DNA of 6,376 nucleotides, taken from positions 1 through 6,376 of the forward strand of contig JBMNPN010000110.1 in the NCBI GenBank assembly GCA_050943615.1, in the 5' to 3' direction. Of the stretch, positions 1 to 6,376 are shown piece by piece. Both the position numbers and the translations under genes were made by a program. The notes beneath the pieces are model-generated. The model saw nothing but the letters and a program-made list of their open reading frames with translations, did no database searches and had not been told where the DNA came from. The stretch comes from CACZQA01 sp050943615 (GTDB lineage Bacteria; Actinomycetota; Coriobacteriia; Coriobacteriales; QAMH01). Numbering within the stretch: position 1 is the stretch's first letter; the number at the start of each line of letters is the position of its first letter.

Positions 1-89
1 GACCACGTCCCTGAGTTCGATGCGGATTCTGCCCGGTTTCTCGACCACGTGGGGGAGTTCGACGCGGTTTCTGCATCCAAGTGGCCCTG

Positions 90-105
90 GTGGTCGACCA
101 CGTGG
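90..105. repeat. Palindromic core of the repeat, copy 1
   Basis: GTGGTCGACCAC at 90-101 is a perfect 12-base palindrome. It overlaps a second perfect palindrome, CCACGTGG, at 98-105. Such nested symmetry could fit a dimeric DNA-binding protein or a self-pairing RNA; neither is shown. Confidence 0.7.
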
Positions 106-140
106 TTGGGTTCGGCGCATCTTGCATCGAAACCGCCCTG

Positions 141-152
141 GTGGTCGACCAC
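141..152. repeat. Palindromic core of the repeat, copy 2
   Basis: This is a second perfect copy of GTGGTCGACCAC. Here it is followed by GTCCC rather than GTGG, so the overlapping CCACGTGG palindrome is absent. It marks the junction between the two 146-bp compound units. Confidence 0.7.
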
Positions 153-235
153 GTCCCTGAGTTCGATGCAGTTACAGCCCGGTTTCTCGACCACGTGGCG
201 GGGTTCGGCGCGGTTTCTGCATCGAGAGGCTTCTG

Positions 236-251
236 GTGGTCGACCACGTGG
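236..251. repeat. Palindromic core of the repeat, copy 3
   Basis: This is a third perfect copy of GTGGTCGACCAC (236-247) with the overlapping CCACGTGG (244-251). It lies about 25 bases beyond the stop codon of the ABC ATPase gene and is the copy closest to the operon end. It corresponds to copy 1, 146 bases away. Confidence 0.7.
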
Positions 252-276
252 GAGGGTTCGATGCGCCCCAGCTCCC

Positions 277-1071
277 CTACTCCTTGGGTCTCGTCTGGGC
301 TACTACGGCCCTTGCGGTGCCGGTGGGGGTTGGGACGTCGGCGATGTGGACGGGGACGTCGTAGAGCTCGGAGAGCAGCTCGTCGCTCAGGACATCGTCG
401 GGCGGCCCCACATGGCAGCGGTGGTCGCGGTCGATGACGATGACGGTGTCGGCGCACATGAAGACATGGTCGGGCGTGTGCGTCGTCATCAGCACGGACA
501 GCCCCCGCTGCGCCAGATCGCGCGTGAACCCGAGCACCTTGACCTGGTTGCCGAAATCGAGGTTGGCAGTCGGTTCGTCCATGACGAGCAGCTGCGCCTG
601 CTGCGCGAGCGCCCGCGCGATGAGCACCATCTGCCGCTCCCCGCCCGAAATCTGCGTGTAGATGCGGTCGCACAGATGCGCGATCCCCAGCTCGTTGAGC
701 GCCCTGAGCGAAAGCGCTCGGTCCTTCTCCGACGGCGCCGAAAACGTCGACAGGTGCGCCGTGCGCCCCATCTCGACCACGTCCAGGACGGTGAAGGGAA
801 ACGGCGGCGTGTGCGCCTGCGGAACGTAGCCGATCTTGAGCGCGCGCTCCGACGGCCCCATCGAGAGCAGGTCCTCGCCTTCGAACTCGACGCTGCCCGA
901 AAGCGCAGGCAGGCTGCCCAGAATCGTCTTGAAGAGCGTGGTCTTGCCGATGCCGTTGGGCCCGAGGATGCAGCAGACCTCGCCGGCAGAAATCGAGAAG
1001 TCGACGTCCTCCAGGACCGCCACGCCCGAATACCCGCAGCTCAAACCCGAAACTTGCAGAAGCGGCGTCAT
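277..1071 (-). CDS. ABC transporter ATP-binding protein, iron-siderophore/heme/cobalamin class
   Basis: This cytoplasmic ATPase subunit would power uptake through the adjacent FecCD-type permease. All expected motifs are visible in the 264-residue protein: Walker A GPNGIGKTT (37-45), Q-loop Gln85, signature SGGERQ (142-147), Walker B LLVMDEP (161-167), D-loop around Leu171-Asp172 and the switch His198. Length is normal for FepC/FhuC/BtuD-like proteins. I chose the ATG at 1071 because it overlaps the permease stop in TGATG, a typical coupled start; a GTG nine bases upstream (1080) is an alternative and would add three residues. It is the last gene of the operon: the repeat array begins about 10 bases after its TAG stop. 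The C-terminal 25 or so residues after the conserved PVHIADVP-like stretch look unstructured. The family is clear; the transported substrate is not. Confidence 0.93.
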   Translation of the reverse strand: MTPLLQVSGLSCGYSGVAVLEDVDFSISAGEVCCILGPNGIGKTTLFKTILGSLPALSGSVEFEGEDLLSMGPSERALKIGYVPQAHTPPFPFTVLDVVEMGRTAHLSTFSAPSEKDRALSLRALNELGIAHLCDRIYTQISGGERQMVLIARALAQQAQLLVMDEPTANLDFGNQVKVLGFTRDLAQRGLSVLMTTHTPDHVFMCADTVIVIDRDHRCHVGPPDDVLSDELLSELYDVPVHIADVPTPTGTARAVVAQTRPKE

Positions 1072-2198
1072 CAGACCCACCCCCGCTTGCCCTTGAGCAG
1101 CAGGAACACGAAGACCGGCGCGCCAATGAGCGCGGTGAGTATCCCCAGGGGAATCTCGGCGGACATGATGTTTCGCGCGACATCATCGACGATGAGCAGA
1201 AAGCCCGCCCCGATCACGAGGGAGGCCGGCATGAGGTGGCGGTAGTTGGGCCCCACGATCATCCGCGCGAGGTGCGGCACGACCAGTCCGATCCAACCCA
1301 CCTGCCCTGCCACCGAGACCGCCGAGCCCGTGACCAGCGTGGCGCAGACGATGATGACGAACCTGAGCTTGCGCGTGTCGACGCCGAGGGACGCCGCCTC
1401 CTCATCGCCAAAGGAGAGCACGTTGACGCGCCACCTCAGCGCGAGCAGCACCACCGTCCCCACAATCAGCGGCAGCAAGATGAGCCCGATGTCCTCCAGG
1501 CTGACGTTGGCAAGAGAGCCCATGAGCCAGTAGGTGATCTCGGGCAGCTGGGAATAGGGGTCGGCCAGGTACTTGGCGCAGCCGATGAACGCCTGGAACA
1601 GCGCCTGCACCACGATGCCCGCCAGCACAAGCGAAAGCGTCGAGGAATCCCCCTTGCCCACGGCATTGCCGATGGAATAGGTAATCCCGACCGCCAGAAG
1701 CCCGCAGCCGAAGGCCGCGATCTGCACGATGACGCCGGACGCGCCGGCGAGAATCGCCATCGACGCTCCGAAGCCCGCACCCGCGCTCGCGCCGAGGATA
1801 TCGCTCGAGACCATGGGGTTCCTGAAGACGCCCTGGTAGCTCGCGCCGGCAATCGCGAGCGCCGCGCCCACCAGAAGCGCCGCCAAAATGCGCGGCAGCC
1901 GGACGTTGACCACCACGGAATCGGCGGCCGAAAGGTCGGGCCGTGCCCCGCCCAGAATCGAGGGAAGCTGGACGATCGCGTTGGCAAGCGCGGCCCCTAC
2001 CTGCTCGATCGAGACCGCATAGCGCCCCAGGCAGAACGAGAACGCCGCGATCACCACCACGGCGATCCCGAGGCCCCAGATGATGAGCGTCGCACCTTTC
2101 CGCGAATCCGTCCGCGAAAGCTCGGCGAGCTCATCTTCAGCGAGCACGCGCTGCCCCGAGCTCAGGCGCTCGCGCGGTTCCTGATCGAGTCGGGGCAC
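1071..2198 (-). CDS. FecCD/BtuC-family ABC transporter permease
   Basis: This integral membrane subunit forms the translocation channel of a metal-chelate or corrinoid/heme importer, probably as a homodimer since only one permease gene is present. The 375-residue protein has many hydrophobic segments, the first at about 37-57. Family hallmarks include RLPR (100-103), the GASYQGVFRNPM stretch (118-129), a GWIGLVVPHLAR segment in the second half, and the C-terminal PLGILTALIGAPVF motif. The start is GTG at 2198, overlapping the TAG of the binding-protein gene by one base (TAGTG). The roughly 35-residue charged, Arg/Glu-rich cytoplasmic extension before the first helix is longer than usual in FecCD permeases. 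No internal Met offers a shorter start before that helix. The family is certain; the substrate cannot be inferred. Confidence 0.93.
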   Translation of the reverse strand: MPRLDQEPRERLSSGQRVLAEDELAELSRTDSRKGATLIIWGLGIAVVVIAAFSFCLGRYAVSIEQVGAALANAIVQLPSILGGARPDLSAADSVVVNVRLPRILAALLVGAALAIAGASYQGVFRNPMVSSDILGASAGAGFGASMAILAGASGVIVQIAAFGCGLLAVGITYSIGNAVGKGDSSTLSLVLAGIVVQALFQAFIGCAKYLADPYSQLPEITYWLMGSLANVSLEDIGLILLPLIVGTVVLLALRWRVNVLSFGDEEAASLGVDTRKLRFVIIVCATLVTGSAVSVAGQVGWIGLVVPHLARMIVGPNYRHLMPASLVIGAGFLLIVDDVARNIMSAEIPLGILTALIGAPVFVFLLLKGKRGWV

Positions 2199-3304
2199 TA
2201 CTGGCCGCCCTTCTGCGACTGCTGCCGGATCCCCTCGCCCGAGAGGATCTTCTTATAGGTCGCATCGTCTATTTCCAGGCCGATATAGTCCCGATAGTAA
2301 CTCACCACGGTCTTCTTGAGATTGACGTCGCGGTAGAGCTTGGGATAGACGGTCTTCCCGAGCCAGATCATGGCAAGGTAGGTCTCGACGCTGCCGCGCT
2401 GCCCCCAGCGCGTCGCGCCCACGGGAATGGTGTGCACCTCGCCAGACTTGACCGCGCGCAGCCCCGCGCAGTTGGCCTTGGTCTTGAGGTAGTCGGTCGT
2501 GTCGGCGCTGTTGCAGATGATGACGTCGGGGTCCCAGGAATAGACCTGCTCGAGCGAGGCGGTGTAGTCGGTCGCCGACGCGGCGCTCTCGTCAGTCGCA
2601 CTCACGTCCACCGCCCCCACCGCAGACACCCAATCGGCGCCAAGCGAATTCGCGCCGTCGGTCATCGCAAGCGCGTTGATCGAATGGTAGACCTTCACCT
2701 TGTCGGCATCCTTCAAATCCTGCGCGCGCTTCTTGCAGTCTGCGACGGTGTCCTCGTAGTAGGTCGCGAGCTTCTCGACGCGCCCTTCGGTGTCCCCACC
2801 GCAGACCTGCCCGACCAGCCGCATCGCGCTGACCTGCTCGTCGATGCTCGTGTAGCCCACGACCACATAGGGAATGCCCGTCGCGTCGAGCTTCTCGGGC
2901 TGCCCGCTGGTGGAGTAGACCTCCTCCTTGACGATCACCACGTCCGGGTCCTCGCTCATGAGCTCCTCGATGTTGATGGCGCCATTGGACATGGGCGCCG
3001 GGACGTTCACGAGGTCGGGATAGATCTGCTGGAGCAGCACGTCGGAGACGACGCCCGTGGGCGTGCCCACCAGCTGCGGACCCGCGCCGCAGAGCACCAT
3101 CAGCTCTCCAGTGAACGAGTCGAGTCCGGCGATGCGCTCAGGCGAAGAGGGCACCTCGACCTGGCGGCCCACGTAGTCGGTGACCGTGACCTGCCCGCCC
3201 GAGCCGCTCGCAGAGCAACCCGAAAGCCCGAAGGTGCTGGCACCGAGCGCAGCAACCGCAAGGGCGCACCCGCGCAGAAACTCGCGTCGCGTTACTTCAG
3301 CCAT
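2198..3304 (-). CDS. Tat-exported lipoprotein, periplasmic-binding-type ABC substrate-binding protein
   Basis: This extracytoplasmic receptor would capture ligand for the downstream permease and ATPase. The 368-residue protein begins with a twin-arginine signal, TRREFLRG (5-12), then a hydrophobic stretch and the lipobox LSGC with Cys30 as the probable lipidated residue. It would thus cross the membrane folded by Tat and be anchored outside. The mature part follows the FepB/FhuD/BtuF class-III pattern: an opening DYVGRQVEVP (43-52), lobe 1 ending in a DPDVVIV strand (120-126), a long helical connector, and lobe 2 with a matching WDPDVII strand (257-263). The C-terminal WGQRGSVETYLAMIWL segment resembles metal-chelate binders. 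The ATG at 3304 has TAGGGGAG eight bases upstream and lies 13 bases inside the end of the oxidoreductase gene. The ligand may be a siderophore, heme, a corrinoid or another metal chelate; the sequence does not decide. Confidence 0.92.
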   Translation of the reverse strand: MAEVTRREFLRGCALAVAALGASTFGLSGCSASGSGGQVTVTDYVGRQVEVPSSPERIAGLDSFTGELMVLCGAGPQLVGTPTGVVSDVLLQQIYPDLVNVPAPMSNGAINIEELMSEDPDVVIVKEEVYSTSGQPEKLDATGIPYVVVGYTSIDEQVSAMRLVGQVCGGDTEGRVEKLATYYEDTVADCKKRAQDLKDADKVKVYHSINALAMTDGANSLGADWVSAVGAVDVSATDESAASATDYTASLEQVYSWDPDVIICNSADTTDYLKTKANCAGLRAVKSGEVHTIPVGATRWGQRGSVETYLAMIWLGKTVYPKLYRDVNLKKTVVSYYRDYIGLEIDDATYKKILSGEGIRQQSQKGGQ

Positions 3305-5754
3305 TTGACATGCTCCCCTACCGGTAGTGCGCCGATCCTGAGACGCGAAACCTCCTCGAGCCAATCGGGAAGCGACCCTTCGTGGCCGGACACGCGCGCC
3401 GCGTCGAGCCCCGTGCGCAGCGCCTCGACGCTCACACGGTCCACCAGGTCGTGAACGGACTCCGCGTTTCCGCAGATGAAGAGCCCCGGCGCGCCCTCCA
3501 CCGACTCGTAGAGCTCGCGTTCGGGAACAAGCCCGCAGCTGATGAGCAGCGTGTTGCAGCGCACGTACTCGCGCCGCTCCATGTCGTAGGAGCCGTCCTT
3601 GTTGAACGGCGCGACCATGACGCCCTTGAGACGTCCGTAGCCGTGAATGGAGGCCACACCCCAGCCGTAGCGCGTCTGGATGTGGTAGGGGTCGATGCAG
3701 CGCCGGTGGTTGCGCACCAGCCCCGTCGCCTCCTTGGCGACCAGCAGGCGGACCTCGGCGCCCGAAAGCGTCATGCGCCGCGCCATGATGAGCCCGATGT
3801 CGCCGCCGCCCAAGATGACGACCTTGTCGCCGGGAAGCTTGTGCTCGATGTTGACCATGTACTGCGCGGTGCCGGCCGTGTAGATGCCCTCGGGGCGCGT
3901 CCCGGGAATGCGAAGCTGCCCGCGCGTTACCTCGCGGCACCCGCTCGCGATGACGACGCTTCTGGCCGTGACGGCACGTGCTCCGCCGAGCGGCATGCCC
4001 ACAACCCGCGCGCGAAAGACATCTCCCGTGTGCGAAAGCTCGGTCACGCTCGTCGCGCACGCCCACTTGACGCCGGCCGCATCGAGCTCGCCCTGCCAGC
4101 GCTCGAGGTACTGCGGGCCGGTCAGGTTCTCCCCGAAGACGTAGAGGCCGAAGCCGTCGTGGATGCACTGCGGCAGCACGCCGCCGAGGTAGGCCTCGCG
4201 CTCGACCAGCAGCACCGAGGCGCCCGCGTGCCCGGCCGCCGCAGCCGCCGCAATACCAGCGGCCCCGGCGCCGACAACGAGCACGTCCACAGCAATTTCG
4301 TCATCCGACGCGACCGCATGGACCTCAGCGGGGATGTCGCGCACGTCGAGCGGCGGCGCACCCTCCAAGATCTCGGTCACGCGCGGCTTGCAGAAACCGC
4401 CCTGGCACCTGCCCATCGACACGCGCAGGCGGTGCTTGAGTCCCTCGAAGTCGTGCGGCGGCAGGATGCCGGCAAGCTCGCGACGCACGTCGCCTTCCGT
4501 GATCTTCTCGCAGCGGCACAGCACGTGCCCAAAGCTCGCGTCCTCCTTGAGCAGGCGCTCCTGGGTCGCATGGTCGCATTGCAAAAACGGCACGCGCCTC
4601 TTTCGGTGCGGGTCGAAGGCGGGGTCGGGCTCGAGCGGAAGCCCCGCCTCGCCCAGGATCCTCACCGCGCGCTGCGCGAGAACCGGCGCGCTCGTCATGC
4701 CCGGGTTCTTGATTCCCAGCGCGCTCACGAAGCCCGGCGCGCTCTCGCGCACGACGAAGTCCTTCTTTTCTTTGACGACGTTGGTGATGTTGGCGCGCAC
4801 GCCCGCAAAGGCCGTGATGACGCGCCCGAGCTGCAGGTCGGGCACGAGCTTTCGCGCGACGTCGCGCACGTGGTCAAGTCCTGCCTGACTTGTCGCGTTC
4901 TGGTGAAAGTAGCGAACGTTCTCGCTCGTGGGGCCCGCCAGAATGTTGCCGTCGATGGTGGGCGTCAGAAGCGTACCGCCCTCGTCGTTTTCCTGCGCCT
5001 GGAACAGCGCATGGCGAATCGCAGGCGGCCCGCCCAGGGTCCCCTGCTTGTCGAAGACGTAGAACTGCCCCCGGCGCGGGCGCACGATGAGGTCGGCGTC
5101 GTGCACCTGGCAGTCGATAATCGCCGCCTGGTCGCCGGCCGTGTTGATGACGTAGTCGGCATCGACGCGCGTGCCGTCGGCCAGATGTATCGCCCAGCGT
5201 CCCTTTACGCGCTCGACTGTTTCGACCTGCGCCTCGAAGCGAAAGCGCACGCCGTTTTGCGCGGCGTTTTCCGCGCAGGCGATGACGAGCGCAAACGGGG
5301 ATATGATGCCCGTGGAATCGGCCCGCATCGCGGCGATGACCTTATCGGACAGCCGCGGCTCGAGCTCGCGTGCCTCGTCGCCGGAGAGTATCGGCAGATC
5401 TCCTGCGCCGTTGGCGAGCGCACGGTCGTGCTTTTCGTGCATCTTCTCCAGCCCGTTGGGCCCGAAGGCGCAGTACAGCGCGCCGATGCGCTCGAAGGGC
5501 ACCTCGAGCTCGGAGCAGATCTGGGTGTAGAGCGCGTTTCCCCGCACGCAGGAAAGGCCCTTGAGCGTGCCCTCGCGCGGCTGAAAGCCCGTGTGGATGA
5601 TCCCGCTGTTGGCCTTGGACGAGCCCTTGCCGACGTCGTTGTTGCGCTCGAGGACGATGACGTCGAGCTTGTAGCGGGAAAGCTCGCGGGCGGCCATGCA
5701 CCCGACGATGCCGCCGCCGATGACCGCGACCTGGCAGAAGAGCGCCTCGCTCAT
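3292..5754 (-). CDS. Fused FAD-dependent oxidoreductase: GlpA/LhgO-like domain, BFD [2Fe-2S] domain, FAD/NAD(P) oxidoreductase domain
   Basis: The 820-residue protein joins two flavoprotein modules. The N-terminal DAO-type domain (about 1-400) has GGGIVG (13-18), Glu36 ending the second strand to bind the FAD ribose, and stretches such as SGIIHTGFQPREGTLKG and NPGMTSAPVLA typical of anaerobe GlpA and L-2-hydroxyglutarate oxidase-like enzymes. A BFD-like [2Fe-2S] domain follows, with CxC (Cys413, Cys415) and CxxxxC (Cys450, Cys455). The C-terminal half is a pyridine nucleotide-disulfide-type oxidoreductase with GAGAAG (495-500), Glu518, the family motif LPQCIHDGFGL and a second nucleotide motif GGGDIG (649-654). 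Family knowledge suggests oxidation of a 2-hydroxyacid or sn-glycerol-3-phosphate, with electrons passing through the cluster to the second flavin; the true substrate is not evident. No membrane segment was noticed. The start at 5754 is set by a strong AGGAGGTG and an ATGA overlap with the previous gene. Confidence 0.9.
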   Translation of the reverse strand: MSEALFCQVAVIGGGIVGCMAARELSRYKLDVIVLERNNDVGKGSSKANSGIIHTGFQPREGTLKGLSCVRGNALYTQICSELEVPFERIGALYCAFGPNGLEKMHEKHDRALANGAGDLPILSGDEARELEPRLSDKVIAAMRADSTGIISPFALVIACAENAAQNGVRFRFEAQVETVERVKGRWAIHLADGTRVDADYVINTAGDQAAIIDCQVHDADLIVRPRRGQFYVFDKQGTLGGPPAIRHALFQAQENDEGGTLLTPTIDGNILAGPTSENVRYFHQNATSQAGLDHVRDVARKLVPDLQLGRVITAFAGVRANITNVVKEKKDFVVRESAPGFVSALGIKNPGMTSAPVLAQRAVRILGEAGLPLEPDPAFDPHRKRRVPFLQCDHATQERLLKEDASFGHVLCRCEKITEGDVRRELAGILPPHDFEGLKHRLRVSMGRCQGGFCKPRVTEILEGAPPLDVRDIPAEVHAVASDDEIAVDVLVVGAGAAGIAAAAAAGHAGASVLLVEREAYLGGVLPQCIHDGFGLYVFGENLTGPQYLERWQGELDAAGVKWACATSVTELSHTGDVFRARVVGMPLGGARAVTARSVVIASGCREVTRGQLRIPGTRPEGIYTAGTAQYMVNIEHKLPGDKVVILGGGDIGLIMARRMTLSGAEVRLLVAKEATGLVRNHRRCIDPYHIQTRYGWGVASIHGYGRLKGVMVAPFNKDGSYDMERREYVRCNTLLISCGLVPERELYESVEGAPGLFICGNAESVHDLVDRVSVEALRTGLDAARVSGHEGSLPDWLEEVSRLRIGALPVGEHVKWLK
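3313..3320 (-). promoter_or_regulatory. Ribosome binding site of the substrate-binding protein gene
   Basis: The minus strand reads TAGGGGAG, eight bases before the ATG at 3304. It sits inside the last codons of the upstream oxidoreductase gene. It supports the ATG that yields a complete Tat signal over the far longer upstream reading frame. Confidence 0.6.
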
Positions 5755-6376
5755 GCATGCACCTCCTGCCTCGGCTTGAAGCCCCAGACCCTCATGCACG
5801 AAAAGCCCGTCGCCGTAAGACGACGATACAGGCAGTTCGCGCACGAGGCCACGCCCTCGGCGCCCGCGAACTCCTCGCAGTCGTTGTCGGGCGCAAAGCT
5901 CGGGCAGACGACCCCCTCGACGGAGCGCCCCTCTCCGAGCGCCTCGAGGTCTCCCTTGGAAAAGGGCTTGACGATATCGCCCCTCCTCGTTCCGACGATG
6001 AGAAGGCCGCCGGCGCGCAGCAGCGGCTTGACCTCGCTTCCCGGCGTGAAGAAGAGCCCGTCGTCGAGCGGCTCGCCGCCAGGCCCCACAACGCTCACCG
6101 GGCCCGCCACGCGCTCCTCGATGAGCGCGCGGGTCTGCCCCACCGTGAGCGTTGCATCGCCAAGACCGGCCTCCCGCGCGAGATCGACGAGGTTCCACTT
6201 GCCGCGAAAGCGCCCATCGCCGCCGCTCAGGCGCAGGCCCACGCCCGCGAGCGCCCCAATGACGCCCGCGCCGGTGCCGCCCAGGTCCCAAAGAGAAAGC
6301 CAGGGAATGCGCTCGGCAAGCGCAAGCGCCTCGGACTTCTCGATGACCTCGCGCTGAGCGCGAAAGCCGTAAGACA
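5751..6376 (-). CDS. Cys-rich protein, possibly TiaS-like (DUF1743); 5' end outside window
   Basis: The reading frame is open to the right edge, so the start is missing; 207 residues are visible. A GTG at 6242 could start a 163-residue protein, but clear coding sequence continues upstream of it (for example IPWLSLWDLGGTGAGVIGAL), so I treat the gene as partial. The Gly-rich segment GTGAGVIGALAGVGLRLSG followed by DGRFRGK recalls TiaS-like proteins, whose archaeal members attach agmatine to cytidine 34 of tRNA-Ile2. A middle part (FFTPGSEVKPLLRAGGLLIVG and after) could be an OB-like fold. The C-terminal tail has five cysteines spaced C-x8-C-x11-CxxC-x11-C, suggesting a zinc ribbon or other metal site. 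The family call rests on memory of short motifs and is tentative. The TGA stop overlaps the oxidoreductase start as ATGA. Confidence 0.75.
   Translation of the reverse strand, partial: SYGFRAQREVIEKSEALALAERIPWLSLWDLGGTGAGVIGALAGVGLRLSGGDGRFRGKWNLVDLAREAGLGDATLTVGQTRALIEERVAGPVSVVGPGGEPLDDGLFFTPGSEVKPLLRAGGLLIVGTRRGDIVKPFSKGDLEALGEGRSVEGVVCPSFAPDNDCEEFAGAEGVASCANCLYRRLTATGFSCMRVWGFKPRQEVHA
5760..5767 (-). promoter_or_regulatory. Strong ribosome binding site of the fused oxidoreductase gene
   Basis: The minus strand reads AGGAGGTG, a near-ideal complement of the 16S rRNA tail. Seven bases separate AGGAGG from the chosen ATG (5754). Another ATG four bases upstream (5758) lies only three bases from AGGAGG and is in a different frame, so the spacing decides the start. 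The same frame stays open upstream to 6291, but that extension only shadows the preceding gene. Confidence 0.8.

Larger units (their letters stand above)
1..266. repeat. Higher-order tandem repeat array downstream of the ABC operon
   Basis: TCGACCACGT, or its truncated edge copy, recurs at 1 (edge), 41, 94, 145, 187 and 240. The spacings are 42, 53, 51, 42 and 53, so the order of subunit lengths itself repeats every 146 bases. Aligning 1-120 with 147-266 without gaps gives about 100 identical positions of 120 by eye, so one 146-bp compound unit is present about 1.8 times. Subunits share further words such as GAGTTCGATGC, CCCGGTTTCTCGACCACGTGG, GCGGTTTCTGCATC and CTGGTGGTCGACCACGTGG. The array stops about 10 bases short of the ATPase stop codon and continues past the left edge, so its full size is unknown. 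No gene is supported here: the 146-base period is not a multiple of three, so any reading frame shifts between copies. No clear intrinsic terminator is visible. Function unknown; it could be an intergenic repeat family, a protein-binding array or a structured 3' RNA. Confidence 0.85.

Noticed and set aside
1..266. CRISPR array
   Set aside because: The regular words are interrupted repeats, but the would-be spacers are also similar to one another and repeat every 146 bases. Real spacers would be unrelated. No cas gene is visible.
240..285. Intrinsic terminator for the operon
   Set aside because: The palindrome has no loop and no run of U follows it on the minus-strand transcript. The stretch just after the stop has only weak pairing potential.
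81..437. Plus-strand frame with recurring VVDHV/FLDHV peptides
   Set aside because: Same reason: the peptide similarity follows from the DNA repeat, the frame changes register across the units, and no ribosome binding site is evident.
49..1245. 398-codon plus-strand open frame with repeated WWSTTW-like peptides at its start
   Set aside because: The repeated peptides come from the DNA repeats. The 146-base period is not divisible by three, so the frame does not keep one repeat peptide, and the remainder is antisense to the ATPase.
3305..4168. N-terminal extension of the substrate-binding protein (frame open to 4168)
   Set aside because: It shadows the oxidoreductase gene. The Tat signal and ribosome binding site mark the ATG at 3304.
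5751..6242. 163-residue complete protein starting at GTG 6242
   Set aside because: The frame continues upstream to the window edge with plausible protein sequence that belongs to the same Gly-rich motif, so the gene is more likely partial.
5755..6291. N-terminal extension of the oxidoreductase (frame open to 6291)
   Set aside because: The extension translates to Arg/Gly-rich low-complexity sequence in another frame of the Cys-rich gene. The FAD motif begins at residue 13 of the shorter form, and AGGAGGTG precedes that ATG.
3382..6357. 991-codon open frame on the plus strand opposite the oxidoreductase
   Set aside because: It is antisense to genes with clear catalytic motifs, has a low-complexity Arg/Ala/His-rich translation and no recognisable domain. 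Long antisense open frames are common in GC-rich coding DNA.

Overview
The window is a GC-rich stretch of bacterial DNA. Five protein genes all lie on the minus strand and are read from right to left. High GC, GTG starts, a Tat-type lipoprotein signal and the style of the redox proteins suggest a high-GC Gram-positive anaerobe, perhaps of the Coriobacteriia (Actinomycetota). This placement is inference; nothing in the window proves it.

Layout from right to left. (1) 5751-6376 holds the 3' part of a gene for a Cys-rich protein whose visible part recalls TiaS-like (DUF1743) proteins. The gene starts beyond the right edge. (2) 3292-5754 encodes an 820-residue fused flavoprotein: an N-terminal GlpA/L-2-hydroxyglutarate oxidase-like FAD domain, a BFD-like [2Fe-2S] domain, and a C-terminal FAD/NAD(P)-dependent pyridine nucleotide-disulfide-type oxidoreductase. 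In many anaerobes these are two separate proteins. (3) 2198-3304 encodes a Tat-exported, lipid-anchored substrate-binding protein. (4) 1071-2198 encodes a FecCD/BtuC-type permease. (5) 277-1071 encodes the matching ABC ATPase. Genes 3-5 form a complete importer of the iron-siderophore/heme/cobalamin class; its ligand cannot be read from sequence.

Each gene overlaps the next by 4, 13, 1 and 1 bases. This strongly suggests one polycistronic mRNA with translational coupling and a promoter to the right of the window. The importer could supply iron or an iron-containing cofactor to the redox enzymes, but co-transcription is the only evidence for that link.

The left 266 bases carry no convincing gene. 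They hold a short higher-order tandem repeat: a 146-bp unit present about 1.8 times, itself made of three related 42-53 bp subunits that each begin with TCGACCACGT. Several subunits carry the perfect palindrome GTGGTCGACCAC. The array starts about 10 bases beyond the ATPase stop codon, runs off the left edge, and is the least explained element here.
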